Origin: an uncultured Eubacteriales bacterium | Lineage (GTDB): Bacteria; Bacillota; Clostridia; Christensenellales; Aristaeellaceae | Assembly: GCA_902761825.1 (NCBI GenBank) | Contig: CACWLY010000006.1 | Location: 1-64,000 of the forward strand | DNA length: 64,000 nucleotides | Reading direction: 5' to 3' | In this document: piece after piece, positions 1 to 9,500 of the stretch | Layout: each line of letters opens with the position of its first letter | How positions within the stretch are numbered: position 1 is the first letter of the stretch | Program-made: the position numbers and the translations under genes | The notes under the pieces: generated by a model | What the model was told of the DNA's origin: nothing | Database searches by the model: none | What the model saw: the letters and a program-made list of their open reading frames with translations, nothing else

Positions 1-16
1 GGTCCGGGGAGGGGCT

Positions 17-57
17 TCCCTCCCCGGCGGGAGCTCGAGGGCAGCGCCCTCGTCGTT
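17..57. repeat. Dispersed repeat, partial copy at window edge
   Basis: These 41 bases recur without a difference at 6411-6451. They contain a 7-bp hairpin (CGAGGGC/GCCCTCG) around 36-52. Just upstream, an 8-bp hairpin (GGGGAGGG/CCCTCCCC) spans about 7-24. The element probably begins to the left of the window. No protein is encoded here, and the AT-rich stretch that follows (60-130) weakly resembles the sequence after the second copy. Confidence 0.8.
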
Positions 58-133
58 CTTCCTGATCTTAATTCCCCATTTGCATTATGGCTCTTAGAAC
101 GTGAATAATATGATATCTAAAAAACCTGTTTTC

Positions 134-157
134 AAAAAGCCCTTTCGGGGCTTTTTT
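134..157 (+). terminator. Intrinsic terminator
   Basis: A short GC stem (AAAGCCC paired with GGGGCTTT, loop about 4 nt) is followed by a run of six T. It would end rightward transcription entering from outside the window, and so insulates the LRR gene that starts at 231. Confidence 0.75.
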
Positions 158-168
158 CTGTGCGATTC

Positions 169-197
169 TTGCAAAGCGATGCAAAATATAGTAATAT
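169..197 (+). promoter_or_regulatory. Sigma-A-type promoter for the LRR gene
   Basis: TTGCAA (169-174) and TAATAT (192-197) are separated by 17 bp. They lie between the terminator at 134-157 and a strong ribosome binding site AAGGAGGG at 215-222. The match is good but was found by eye only. Confidence 0.55.
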
Positions 198-230
198 AAA
201 GGATGGAAATTTATAAGGAGGGACATATAC

Positions 231-3200
231 ATGAGAAAAGGATTGATCTTTCTGCTCGCCTTGATCCTGAGTATCGTCTGCGCGGCGTATGCGGAGCAGG
301 GATCCGAATGGATTTACAGCTCCAATCAGGGCGGCATCGGACGGTATGAAGGCGCGGGCGGAGAGGTGACCGTGCCCGAAACGGCGGAAGGCTACGCAGT
401 CCGCACGGTGGGCGACGCTGTGTTCCTCAACAATGCCGAAGTGACCGGCCTGACCGTTCCGGAGTGCGTGCGCAGCCTGGGCAGCAGCTGCCTGAACAAC
501 TGCGAAAACCTGGAGCGCGTTACGCTCAGCGAGGGCCTGCAGTCGATCGAGTACAACAACTTCCACTCCCTGCCCAATCTGAAGGAGCTGACCATCCCGG
601 CCTCCGTGGCCGTGATCGATTATTCGATCAGCTGGTGCGAGAGCCTGAGCAAGATCACCTTCCTGGGCGAGTGCCCGGTTTTTTCCCGCCCGGATTTCTG
701 CCTGAGCGTGCTGTCGAACGATCTGGTGGTCTATGTGCCCGACGATCAGCTGGAAGCCTACCGCGCGGCGCTAATCAACCTGGAGGAGGACCAGATCCAG
801 CCCAGCGGGCAGCCCGCCGTGCGTTACGACTGGACGCCCGCTCCCGAAACGCTGACCTTTGACGCGCAAACCGGCACCATTACCGGGTATACCGGCGATG
901 CCCTGCGCGTCGATCTGCCCGCCGAAATCGACGGAACGCCCGTGAAAGCCATCGGCATGTACGCATTTGAGAGAAGCCGCGTCGTGTATGTGGATATTCC
1001 TGAAGGCGTTACCGAGATCGAAAGCATGGCTTTTGAGGGCAGCAACGACCTGAACGTGCTCAGAATGCCCGACAGCCTGAAAAAGATCGGCAGCTACGCC
1101 TTTGACGGCATGGACGGCTACAACGTTTCCTGGGGCAGCGGCCTGGAGGAGATCGGCGATGGCGCTTTCCAGAAAACCTATCTCGGCTCGGAACTCAACC
1201 TGCCCGCGGGGCTGCGGGTGATCGGCGACGAGGCGTTCCGCCGGGCGTCCCTGCGGGACGTGCATATCGGCGGCGCGATCGAAAAGATCGGGGAGCGCGC
1301 CTTCGCGAACACCAATCTGAATTACCTCGAGCTCGACGCGTATTCCATGATCGACGCGGCGGCGGACGCTTTCGCCGATACGTACCTGGAGGACGTCGAT
1401 CTGCCCTGGGACAGCACGCAGGAAAACCAGCTGGCCTGGCAGGCGCTGATCGACGCGCAGGTGGAAGGCTGCAAGGTGTGGATCAACAATCCGACGGACT
1501 GCGACTATCCCGAGAACGACCGCGTGTCCTTTGAAGCGTACGACGACGGCACGCTGTATCTGAGCGCGTATACCGGGGAAAGGGAAACGCTGCAGCTGTG
1601 GCACACCTGGGATCATACGCAGATTACCGGCCTGGGCGACGGCGTTTTCAGGGACAATCAGACGCTGAAAAAATACCGCGTCACCCACAGCGATCAGTTT
1701 AAAACCATCGGCGCGGAGGCGTTCGCCGACTCCGCCGTCGAGACGGTCGATCTGTATTACACCACCGAGACCATCGGCGCGGAAGCCTTCCGCGACTGCC
1801 TGGGCCTTACGGAGATCACGCTGCCCGCCAGCCTGAAATCGGTCGGCGCGGGCGCGTTCAGGGGCTGCGCCAATCTGAAGGACGTTACGATCCTGTGCGA
1901 TCCCGCCATCCTGCCGGAGGACGTTTTCGAGGGAACGGCCTATACGGCGGAGCCCGTCGTTGAAATGCCGATGGAAGCCAGCCCCGAAGGCGACTTTGAG
2001 TTTGACGCGGATACCGGCATGATCACGGCCTATCTGGGCGATGCCGTCGACGTGGTGATCCCGCGGACGATCGGCGGCGCGGCGGTGCGCGGCATCCGCC
2101 AGAACGCGTTTGACCGCGCCCGGGACTATACCGATACCGACGTGGCGACCAATCGGACCGACTGGCTGCGCCTGCGCAGCGTGGTGATTCCGGAAACGGT
2201 GGAGACCATCGAGGACAGCGCGTTCAGCTATTGCCAGCAGCTGAAGCTGGTGGTCTGCTACGCGCCGCTGAAATCGACGGGCCGCGCCACGTTCATGCTG
2301 TGCCGCGGCCTGCGGGACGTGCTGTTTGTCAACGGCGTGAAAGAGATCGACAACTATTGCTTCGAGAGCTGCACAGCGCTGGAGCGCGTTTGCTGGGGCA
2401 ATCATCTGCGCCGCATCGGCGTGAACGCCTTCAACCGCATGGGCCTCGCGTCGATCGTGATCGACGCCGAGATCGTGGACGAGGGAGTCTTCAACCACAG
2501 CGCGCTGCGCGAAGTGACGCTGACCGACCGCGTGAAGGAGATTCACAGCGGCGCGTTCTACGCCTGCGAAAACCTGAACGCCATCACCTGCCTGTTCTCC
2601 GAGGCCGAGCGCTTTGTGGACGGCGGCCCCTTCGGCGGCGTGCCGCAGACCGGCGTGACGACCGTTTTCCCGGCGTCCACCACCGAGGATCAGCTGAAGG
2701 CGCTGAAGTCCAAGCTGAACATATGGAACGGCGGCCATCTGGGCAACGGCAACGAGATCACCCTGCTTGATGTTGATGCCGCGGCCGCTGAAATGCCCGA
2801 TCCGGAGGCGCTGTGGCGGCAAACGGTATCGGAGCCGCTGCCCGTGGCAGCCCCGGCCGCGACCGAAGAGCCCGCTCCCGCGCCCGCGCCCGCGCCGCAG
2901 GACAGCGGTCTGCTGCCTGTCGGCGATATCGACGCCGCGATGGGCGTGTGGAAGCTGCGCGACGTCATGGAGGGCGGCGAAACGATGGCCGCGGAGGATA
3001 TCGGCTTCTCGGCCACGATGACGCTGAACGCCGACGGCACGGGCGTGATGGACGTGGAAGGCGAAATGCCGCTCACCTGGTACGCGCAGGACGGTTTCAT
3101 CTATATGAATCTGACCGGCGTTGACGCGCCCGCGACGCCCATCGGCATGAATGCGGAAGGCTGCCTGGTCGCCGCCGAGGACGGACTGGCCATGATCTTT

Positions 3201-3947
3201 GCGCGCGACGATGATTCCCTCGCTTCTCCCGCTGCGATGGGGGGAGACGACGAGGACACGTTCGTTCCCGCCAGGCCCGAGCAATACCTGCCCATGGTGG
3301 GTCAATGGTACGGCGTCTGGGTGGATTCCGGCGGCGGCCAGTTCAATCCCATCAAGGATATGGATTACCTGATGCTGCTGACGGTCAACGCCGACGGAAC
3401 AGCGACGCTGAACGACGAGGACCGCGATCCGGTGCTCAAATCCTATAACGGCCATGTGATGTTCGGCGAGCAGTCGCTTGAGCTGATCGAGGACGGCAAA
3501 TTCCTGCATCTGGGCCAGACTGCTTCGGGCTCCGCTTATTTCTGCCAGGATCCCGAAGCCGAGATCCCCGAAAAGTACAGGCACGCCATGCAGGAGTACT
3601 ATTATGACCTGCACCCCGAAACGCCGCCGCCCGCCGCCGCGCCCAAGGCCGAGGAGCTCCCGGGCGAACTGCTGATGGACGTGAAATACCTGGCTACCTC
3701 GTATCAGGCGGGCGGATACAGCTATGACGCGGCCATCCTCGGCGCGGAATATTCCGTTACGCTGCATGCCAACGGCACATGCGAGTTTGTCATGAGCGGC
3801 TTTACCGTGCCCGGCGTAACCTGGTATATGGACGGCGAAACCGTGCATATAGCCTATGCCGCCGGGTATGACTGCGCCCTGTCCGGCAGCGCGCTGGAGC
3901 TTGATTTCTCAGGCGCTATGGTACTGCATATGGAGCCGCAGGTCTGA
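231..3947 (+). CDS. Secreted BspA-type leucine-rich-repeat protein
   Basis: This 1238-residue protein starts with a clear Sec signal peptide (basic MRK, hydrophobic core, AYA cleavage site near residue 22). Most of it is LRR_5/BspA-like repeats of the form 'aF..c.sL..i.iP..v..Ig..AF'. Four sub-blocks open with a similar strand pair such as FDAQTGTITGY and FDADTGMITAY, near residues 25, 208, 433 and 589. After an Ala-Pro-Glu linker near residue 880 come three shorter beta-rich units with a T.NADGT-like core (near 930, 1050 and 1177). There is no LPXTG motif or C-terminal membrane anchor, so it is probably released or held non-covalently. BspA-type proteins are known in adhesion and protein binding. 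The specific ligand here is unknown. It has its own promoter and sits between two terminator or repeat regions. Confidence 0.85.
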   Translation: MRKGLIFLLALILSIVCAAYAEQGSEWIYSSNQGGIGRYEGAGGEVTVPETAEGYAVRTVGDAVFLNNAEVTGLTVPECVRSLGSSCLNNCENLERVTLSEGLQSIEYNNFHSLPNLKELTIPASVAVIDYSISWCESLSKITFLGECPVFSRPDFCLSVLSNDLVVYVPDDQLEAYRAALINLEEDQIQPSGQPAVRYDWTPAPETLTFDAQTGTITGYTGDALRVDLPAEIDGTPVKAIGMYAFERSRVVYVDIPEGVTEIESMAFEGSNDLNVLRMPDSLKKIGSYAFDGMDGYNVSWGSGLEEIGDGAFQKTYLGSELNLPAGLRVIGDEAFRRASLRDVHIGGAIEKIGERAFANTNLNYLELDAYSMIDAAADAFADTYLEDVDLPWDSTQENQLAWQALIDAQVEGCKVWINNPTDCDYPENDRVSFEAYDDGTLYLSAYTGERETLQLWHTWDHTQITGLGDGVFRDNQTLKKYRVTHSDQFKTIGAEAFADSAVETVDLYYTTETIGAEAFRDCLGLTEITLPASLKSVGAGAFRGCANLKDVTILCDPAILPEDVFEGTAYTAEPVVEMPMEASPEGDFEFDADTGMITAYLGDAVDVVIPRTIGGAAVRGIRQNAFDRARDYTDTDVATNRTDWLRLRSVVIPETVETIEDSAFSYCQQLKLVVCYAPLKSTGRATFMLCRGLRDVLFVNGVKEIDNYCFESCTALERVCWGNHLRRIGVNAFNRMGLASIVIDAEIVDEGVFNHSALREVTLTDRVKEIHSGAFYACENLNAITCLFSEAERFVDGGPFGGVPQTGVTTVFPASTTEDQLKALKSKLNIWNGGHLGNGNEITLLDVDAAAAEMPDPEALWRQTVSEPLPVAAPAATEEPAPAPAPAPQDSGLLPVGDIDAAMGVWKLRDVMEGGETMAAEDIGFSATMTLNADGTGVMDVEGEMPLTWYAQDGFIYMNLTGVDAPATPIGMNAEGCLVAAEDGLAMIFARDDDSLASPAAMGGDDEDTFVPARPEQYLPMVGQWYGVWVDSGGGQFNPIKDMDYLMLLTVNADGTATLNDEDRDPVLKSYNGHVMFGEQSLELIEDGKFLHLGQTASGSAYFCQDPEAEIPEKYRHAMQEYYYDLHPETPPPAAAPKAEELPGELLMDVKYLATSYQAGGYSYDAAILGAEYSVTLHANGTCEFVMSGFTVPGVTWYMDGETVHIAYAAGYDCALSGSALELDFSGAMVLHMEPQV

Positions 3948-4017
3948 TCGCTTTTTCCCGCCGTTCGGGCGGATCAATCAAAATAAAAAATCTTAATTAT
4001 GGAAAGGAAGATGAACT

Positions 4018-5334
4018 ATGGGACTGATCAGCGCGGGACTGAATGCTTTGGGAGGCACGCTTGCCAGCCAATGGAAGGAATACTTCTATGCCGACAGCCT
4101 GGCCGCCGACGTACTGGCGGCCAAAGCGAAGAAAAAGACCAAGAACCGCTTCGGCGGCAGCCGCGGCGAGGATGACAACGTGATCAGCCAGGGCTCGGTC
4201 ATTGCCGTAGCCGACGGCCAGTGCATGATGGTGGTGGATCAGGGAAAGATCGTGGATTTCTGCGCCGAGCCCGGCGAGTATATCTTCGACCAGAACGCTG
4301 AACCCAGCATTTTCTACGGAGAGTTGGGCTTCGGCAAGATCAAGGAGCTGCTGCAGCTCACCTGGGAGCGCCTTTCCTTCGGCGGCCAGGCCGGCAAGGA
4401 TCAGCGCGTGTACTACTTCAACACCAAGGAACTGGTCGGCAACAAATACGGCACGCCCAATCCCGTGCCTTTCCGCGTGGTGGACACCAATATCGGCCTG
4501 GACGTCGATATCGCCATCCGCTGCTTCGGCGAATACAGCTACCGCATCACCAACCCCATGCTGTTCTATACCAACGTGTGCGGCAATGTGGAAGGCAATT
4601 ACCTGCGCAGCCAGATTGACGGCCAGCTGAAAACCGAGCTGCTCACCGCCTTGCAGCCCGCTTTTGCCCGCATCTCCGAGAAAGGGATCCGTTACAGCGC
4701 TCTGCCCGGACATACCACCGAGATCGCCGACGCGCTGAACGACGTGCTCAGCGAGAAATGGCAGAACCTGCGCGGCGTGGAGATCGTTTCCTTCGGCGTC
4801 AGCTCGGTCACCGCTTCCGAGGAAGACGAGGCCATGATCAAGAATCTGCAGAGCGCAGCCGCTCTGCGCGATCCGCGCCTGGCAGCCGCGCAGCTGGCCG
4901 GAGCGCAGGCCCAGGCCATGCGCGACGCCGCGAAGAACGAGAACGGCGCGATGATGGGCTTTATGGGCATGGGCATGGCGCAGCAGGTGGGCGGCATGAA
5001 CGCGGCAAGCCTGTACCAGATGGCGGCGCAGACGCCCCAGCAGCCCGCCGCGCAGCCCGCTGCCGACGGCTGGAAATGCCCCAAGTGCGGCGCTGCCGCC
5101 ACCGGCAAGTTCTGCCCGGAATGCGGAACGGCCAAGCCCGCCGCCGACGGCTGGACCTGCGCCTGCGGCGCGGTGAACAAGGGCAAGTTCTGCACCGAAT
5201 GCGGCGCGAAAAAGCCCGCCGGAGCGCCTCTGTACAAGTGCGACAAGTGCGGCTGGGAGCCCCTGGATCCCACGAACCCGCCCAAGTTCTGCCCCGAGTG
5301 CGGCGATCCCTTTGATGAAAACGATATCACCTGA
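4018..5334 (+). CDS. SPFH-domain protein with three C-terminal zinc ribbons
   Basis: This 438-residue protein has an SPFH/prohibitin-like core (about residues 50-290) of the kind seen in YdjI-like 'virion core' proteins. A Met/Gly/Ala-rich hinge follows, then three zinc ribbons with CxxC pairs from about residue 352 to the end. There is no signal peptide. The start at 4018 is preceded by GGAAAGGAAG at 4001-4010. An earlier ATG at 4011 is out of frame. The gene lies 22 bp upstream of a DUF4428-like gene whose last ribbon closely resembles the last ribbon of this one. Family members are thought to organise membrane-associated assemblies and some occur with PspA-type stress genes. The exact role here is not known. 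Confidence 0.8.
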   Translation: MGLISAGLNALGGTLASQWKEYFYADSLAADVLAAKAKKKTKNRFGGSRGEDDNVISQGSVIAVADGQCMMVVDQGKIVDFCAEPGEYIFDQNAEPSIFYGELGFGKIKELLQLTWERLSFGGQAGKDQRVYYFNTKELVGNKYGTPNPVPFRVVDTNIGLDVDIAIRCFGEYSYRITNPMLFYTNVCGNVEGNYLRSQIDGQLKTELLTALQPAFARISEKGIRYSALPGHTTEIADALNDVLSEKWQNLRGVEIVSFGVSSVTASEEDEAMIKNLQSAAALRDPRLAAAQLAGAQAQAMRDAAKNENGAMMGFMGMGMAQQVGGMNAASLYQMAAQTPQQPAAQPAADGWKCPKCGAAATGKFCPECGTAKPAADGWTCACGAVNKGKFCTECGAKKPAGAPLYKCDKCGWEPLDPTNPPKFCPECGDPFDENDIT

Positions 5335-5356
5335 CGAATAAACGGAGGGCAATAAG

Positions 5357-6241
5357 ATGGGCCTCTTTGATAAGAAATACTGCGATATCTGCGGCCAGAA
5401 GATCGGCCTGCTCGGCAACCGCAAGCTCGAGGACGGCAACTGCTGCAAGGATTGCGCCGCGAAGCTTTCTCCCTGGATGACGGACCGCCGCCAGTCCACG
5501 GTGGAGGAGATCAAGCAGCATCTGGCATACCGCGAGGAAAACGCCCGCCGCCTGCATGATCTTCATCCCAACCGCGTGCTCGGCAACGGCATGAAGATCT
5601 ATATCGATGAAAGCAAGGGACAGTTCTTCGTCACCCGCTACAGCAACTGGCAGGACCGCAATCCCGATATCATCGGGCTGGACCAGGTTTCTTCCTGCAC
5701 CGTGGACGTGAAGGAGCACAGGGACGAGATCTACACCAAGGATGCCGAGGGCAAGCGCGTCAGCTATAATCCGCCCCGCTATGAATACGAGTATGAGTTC
5801 CGGATCACGATCCTGGTCAATTCTCCCTATTTCAGCGAGATCGAATTCGAGCTGACGGACAACCGTCCGGAAGACCGCTACAGCCAGGCGTACATCAATT
5901 ATGAGCGCCAGGCCGAGGAGATCCGCCGCGCGCTCGATCCCGAAATGAAAAAGCAGGATCTGCTTCAGGATCAGCTCAAGCAGGTGCTGACCCAGGGGAT
6001 CGCCGCCATGGCAGGCGCCGCTCAGGCCGCGCCGGCGGCGGCAGCGAATACTGACGGCAAATGGTTCTGTCCCAACTGCGGACAGCCCAATAACGGCAAT
6101 TTCTGCTCGGGCTGCGGCGCGAAAAAGCCCGTCCGCGCGTATCGCTGCGATAAATGCGGCTGGGTGCCCGACGATCCGGCCAATCCGCCCAGGTTCTGTC
6201 CCCAGTGCGGCGATCCGTTTACCGCGGACGACAGGGCGTGA
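5357..6241 (+). CDS. DUF4428-like protein with C-terminal zinc ribbons
   Basis: The 294-residue protein opens with a four-cysteine treble-clef-like module (CDICGQ, then CCKDC, residues about 9-36) typical of DUF4428 proteins. The middle is a beta-rich region without obvious membrane spans. Two C-terminal ribbons follow: FCPNCGQ..NFCSGCG and a YRCDKCGWVP..FCPQCGDPF unit. The final unit matches the tail of the upstream SPFH protein almost position by position, which suggests the pair shares a partner or a docking function. The start has GGAGGG at 5344-5349. No enzymatic motif was seen, and the function is unknown. Confidence 0.75.
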   Translation: MGLFDKKYCDICGQKIGLLGNRKLEDGNCCKDCAAKLSPWMTDRRQSTVEEIKQHLAYREENARRLHDLHPNRVLGNGMKIYIDESKGQFFVTRYSNWQDRNPDIIGLDQVSSCTVDVKEHRDEIYTKDAEGKRVSYNPPRYEYEYEFRITILVNSPYFSEIEFELTDNRPEDRYSQAYINYERQAEEIRRALDPEMKKQDLLQDQLKQVLTQGIAAMAGAAQAAPAAAANTDGKWFCPNCGQPNNGNFCSGCGAKKPVRAYRCDKCGWVPDDPANPPRFCPQCGDPFTADDRA

Positions 6242-6272
6242 CGGGGTTTTTAAGAGCCAATTCACGAAGGGC

Positions 6273-6451
6273 GAATGAGGAGCAGGGAAGGAAACGTTAG
6301 GGCCTGCGCGATCCGGAGCCTTCCGGCCCGCCCTCGCTGAAATTGATCCACTGGATCAATTTCCGGGCGCTGCGGGCCCCTAAAACCTGCGCCAAAGGGC
6401 CCGGACTGGCTCCCTCCCCGGCGGGAGCTCGAGGGCAGCGCCCTCGTCGTT
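6273..6451. repeat. Composite dispersed repeat region
   Basis: This fills most of the gene-free stretch 6242-6560. Bases 6273-6339 match 49303-49369 at roughly 85% by eye. A perfect 10-bp inverted repeat (AAATTGATCC, 6340-6349 with 6353-6362) replaces a different hairpin-forming insert in the other copy. Bases 6411-6451 are identical to 17-57. The region therefore looks like a modular repeat with an exchangeable middle. No coding signal was found. Confidence 0.75.
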
Positions 6452-6500
6452 TTCTCTTTTTCATCATTTGCATCATAGCACTTATAATTGATATAATAGT

Positions 6501-6545
6501 AAAAACGGGAGCGCGAGGGATGATCCTTCGCGTTCCCGCTTGTTT
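6501..6545 (-). terminator. Terminator of the SdrD-like gene
   Basis: A GC-rich stem (6506-6518 with 6525-6538, some G-U pairs) lies just past the stop of the minus-strand gene. An A-run at 6501-6505 would read as a T-run on that strand. Confidence 0.65.
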
Positions 6546-6560
6546 CTGAGGTTTCGTTTT

Positions 6561-9500
6561 TTATCTCCGCGTTCCGCCATAGCTCCAGTCGGTGGCGTAC
6601 AGCTGCTTGAGCTCGGCGGGATATACGCCTTCCTGGCGCAGGACGAAGCCGAAATCGCAGTTCAGGTTTCGTCCGTCGCTGGGAACGACCACGCCCGTCG
6701 CCTCGGCGACGGTATCCTCGCTGGGCGAGAGCACGCTGGCCGCCAGCGGGAAATCGTCGCGTATGCGGGTGGGCTTCAGTTCCTGGGGATAGGCAACTTT
6801 GAGCGTATAAACGCCGGGATACAGGTCGGTCACGCGGTAGCGTCCCTGATTGTCGGTCACGGTCTCGGCCGCCAGTTCGCCGTATTGGTACAGCGCGATG
6901 CGGATGCCGGGAAGGCAGGGCTCGTTTCCGTCCTGCAAACCGTTGCCGTTCAGATCGAGCCAGGCGGTATCGCCGAGTTCGCCCATCGCGCCGATCCCGA
7001 TATCGCAGGCGGACATATCGCTGCCCATGGCGACCGCAAAATAATCGTAATAGCCAACCGGAACGTCGGGCGTGCCCGGATACATCTCCGCGTCGGCGGG
7101 CCGGGCGAAATGATAGCGCGCGTCGGGAAGATCGCAGGTCAGCTTATAGCTGCCGGGCTTCAGGGAAGAGAACCGGAAAAACCCGCTTTCGTCGGTCACG
7201 GCCTCGCCCAGAGACTCGGAAACGCCCTCGGCATACAGCGTAACGGCGCGGCCGGATACGCCGTTCAGCGAACCGTCCAGGTTCCATACATGGCCGGCGA
7301 CCGACGCGTACCGGAGAACGGGATATTGCAGCCAGGCTTCCATGCCGTCGGTCAGCGTGACCCGCGACATCCAATAGCCGTCCCTCAGCTGGGCCGCGTT
7401 GCTGTCGGCCACCGTGCAGTCGGCGTCCAGCGTAGCGCGCAGAAGGTAACTGCCGGGCACCAGCGCGTCCAGGCTGAACAGCCCGTCCCCATCGGTCAGC
7501 ACGGTATAGGAAAGCGCGGTATCCGTGCTGGTGAAGGACAGCGTCACGCCGGGCGCGCCGTTGTCCCCGGCATCCTGATCGCCGTTGTTCTCCCTGTCGA
7601 AATACACCGTTCCGCGCAGCGCGGCGGGCGCGGCGGCGGCAATGTCGCGGCTGGTCTGCTGATCGTTAATCCCGATGAGGATATCGCTCTCTGCGGCGGC
7701 GTTTACCTGCGCCGCTACGGGGGAGGATTCGTCGTAGGCGAAGCACAGCCCGTCGGGCAGCGTCATGCGCAGCGTATAGCTGCCGGGACGGAGATGGGGG
7801 AAGCTGTACTGCCCGTCCGCCTGCGTCGCCGTTTCATAGGAAAGCCCCAGATCGTTGTTTTCCATCTGGAGGCGGATACCGGCCAGCCCTTCCTCGCCGT
7901 CATCCCGCTTTCCGTTCATCAGCGCGCTCCGGTATACCGCGCCTTCCAGGCTGCCGGTATAGATGGCGTACACGGGCTCCCATTCCAGATCGTCGGCGAC
8001 CTGCAGGGAAAACACGTCGCTGCGGATAGAACTTTCGTCCAGCGCGGTATCGGAAAACGCGCCATGATCGGGCAGGGTGAACTGCAATTTATAGCTGCCG
8101 GGCAGCGCGCCTTTCAGATAATACGCGCCGTCGGCGTCCGTGCGCGTCGTGGTGGTGGAGGATACGGGGCGATCCTCTTCGTCCAGCAGCGTGACCGTAA
8201 CGCCCTCCATGCCGCCGGAAGCGGGCAGCGAGGGAATGCCGGTGTCCAGCAGGACGCAGCCGGAAACCGTTGCGCTGCGGAAAATGCCCCCGTCCACGGC
8301 GTCCAGGCTCAGGCCCGGTGTCAGGCTCAGCACGGCGGTCTCGCCGTATTCTGCGGTCTGGGAGGCGATATGGTTTTCATCGGGCATACCGGCTTCGGAA
8401 AGGTCGGAAGCCACGTAAGCGTTTTTCAGCAGGAAGCGGATGGTGTGCGGGGCGGGCAGCAGATTGCGGAAGCCGTATTTGCCGTTTTCGTCGGTAACGG
8501 CCTGCAGGGCTACGGTTCCTTCCGCGTTGACGGCCTGTACGGTGAACCCGGCAAGGCCGTTTTCGCCGTCTTCCATCACGCCCGTCAGGTTCACGTCGTC
8601 AAACAGCGTTCCGCTGACGGAGGCGGGCAGGGTAACGCCTGCGAAAAGGCTGACCTCCTCGCCGTGGGGAACGGTAACGGGCAGCGTCATGTTGTCGGTG
8701 GCGGCCAGCGCGCTGAAATCGTTCTGCGCTCCGTCCACCGTGAACACCTGGCCGTCGGGCAGGCAAAGCCGCACCTCCTGATCGCCGCCGCGCAGCACGG
8801 GGATGCGCGCCACGCCGTCGCCGTCCGAAAGGGCGGAAGCGCGCACGGCGTCGTTTTTCAGCACTTCGAGCGAAGCGCCGGCAAACGGCGGCTCGCCTTC
8901 ATCGTACAGGCCGTTGGTGTTCACGTCGTTGTACAGCGTAACGCGCAGCGAGGTCGCGGGCATCACGCCGACGGGGTAAACCTCGGCCACGGTCTGATCC
9001 TGCACCGTGACGGTGCGGGAAGCCGTGAAAGCGTAGCCCTCGGTCAGCAGCGAGTCCCCTCCCGGAACGGTGAACATCGCGTCCTCGGGCAGGGTGACCG
9101 TCAGCGTATAATTCCCGGCCAGCAGGCCGTCAAAGTGATATTCGCCGTTCCTGCCGGTCGTAACCGAACGGTTCACGCCCGCGGTGGAGCTCACGACCTG
9201 AACGGTCGCTCCCGCGTAACCGCTTTCTCCTTTTCCACGGCGTCCGTCGCAGTCCTCATCCCACCAGACGCTGCCGGTCAGGCTGCCCGAGCTGACCGCG
9301 CCCACGCCCACACCCAGGCTGTCCCCCTTGGGGGCGGTGACCGGCCCGGTCATGCCGGCGTTGCTGTCGGACGGCGGAACGCAGTTGTACCACTGGCTGA
9401 TCTTTTCGCCCAGCGGGCCGATGATGTAAGGCGTGGGCAGCACGGCGCCCACGCGATAGGTGCCCGGCGTCAAGTGCAGGAACAGCGCTTCGCCCTCCTG

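Noticed and set aside
771-3848. A 1025-codon frame opposite the LRR gene
   Set aside because: It has the same antisense pattern with His/Arg/Gln/Val-rich sequence and no recognisable domain. The LRR gene has promoter, RBS and signal peptide.
3997-5514. A 505-codon frame opposite the SPFH gene
   Set aside because: It is a shadow of two convincing plus-strand genes and spans their junction.
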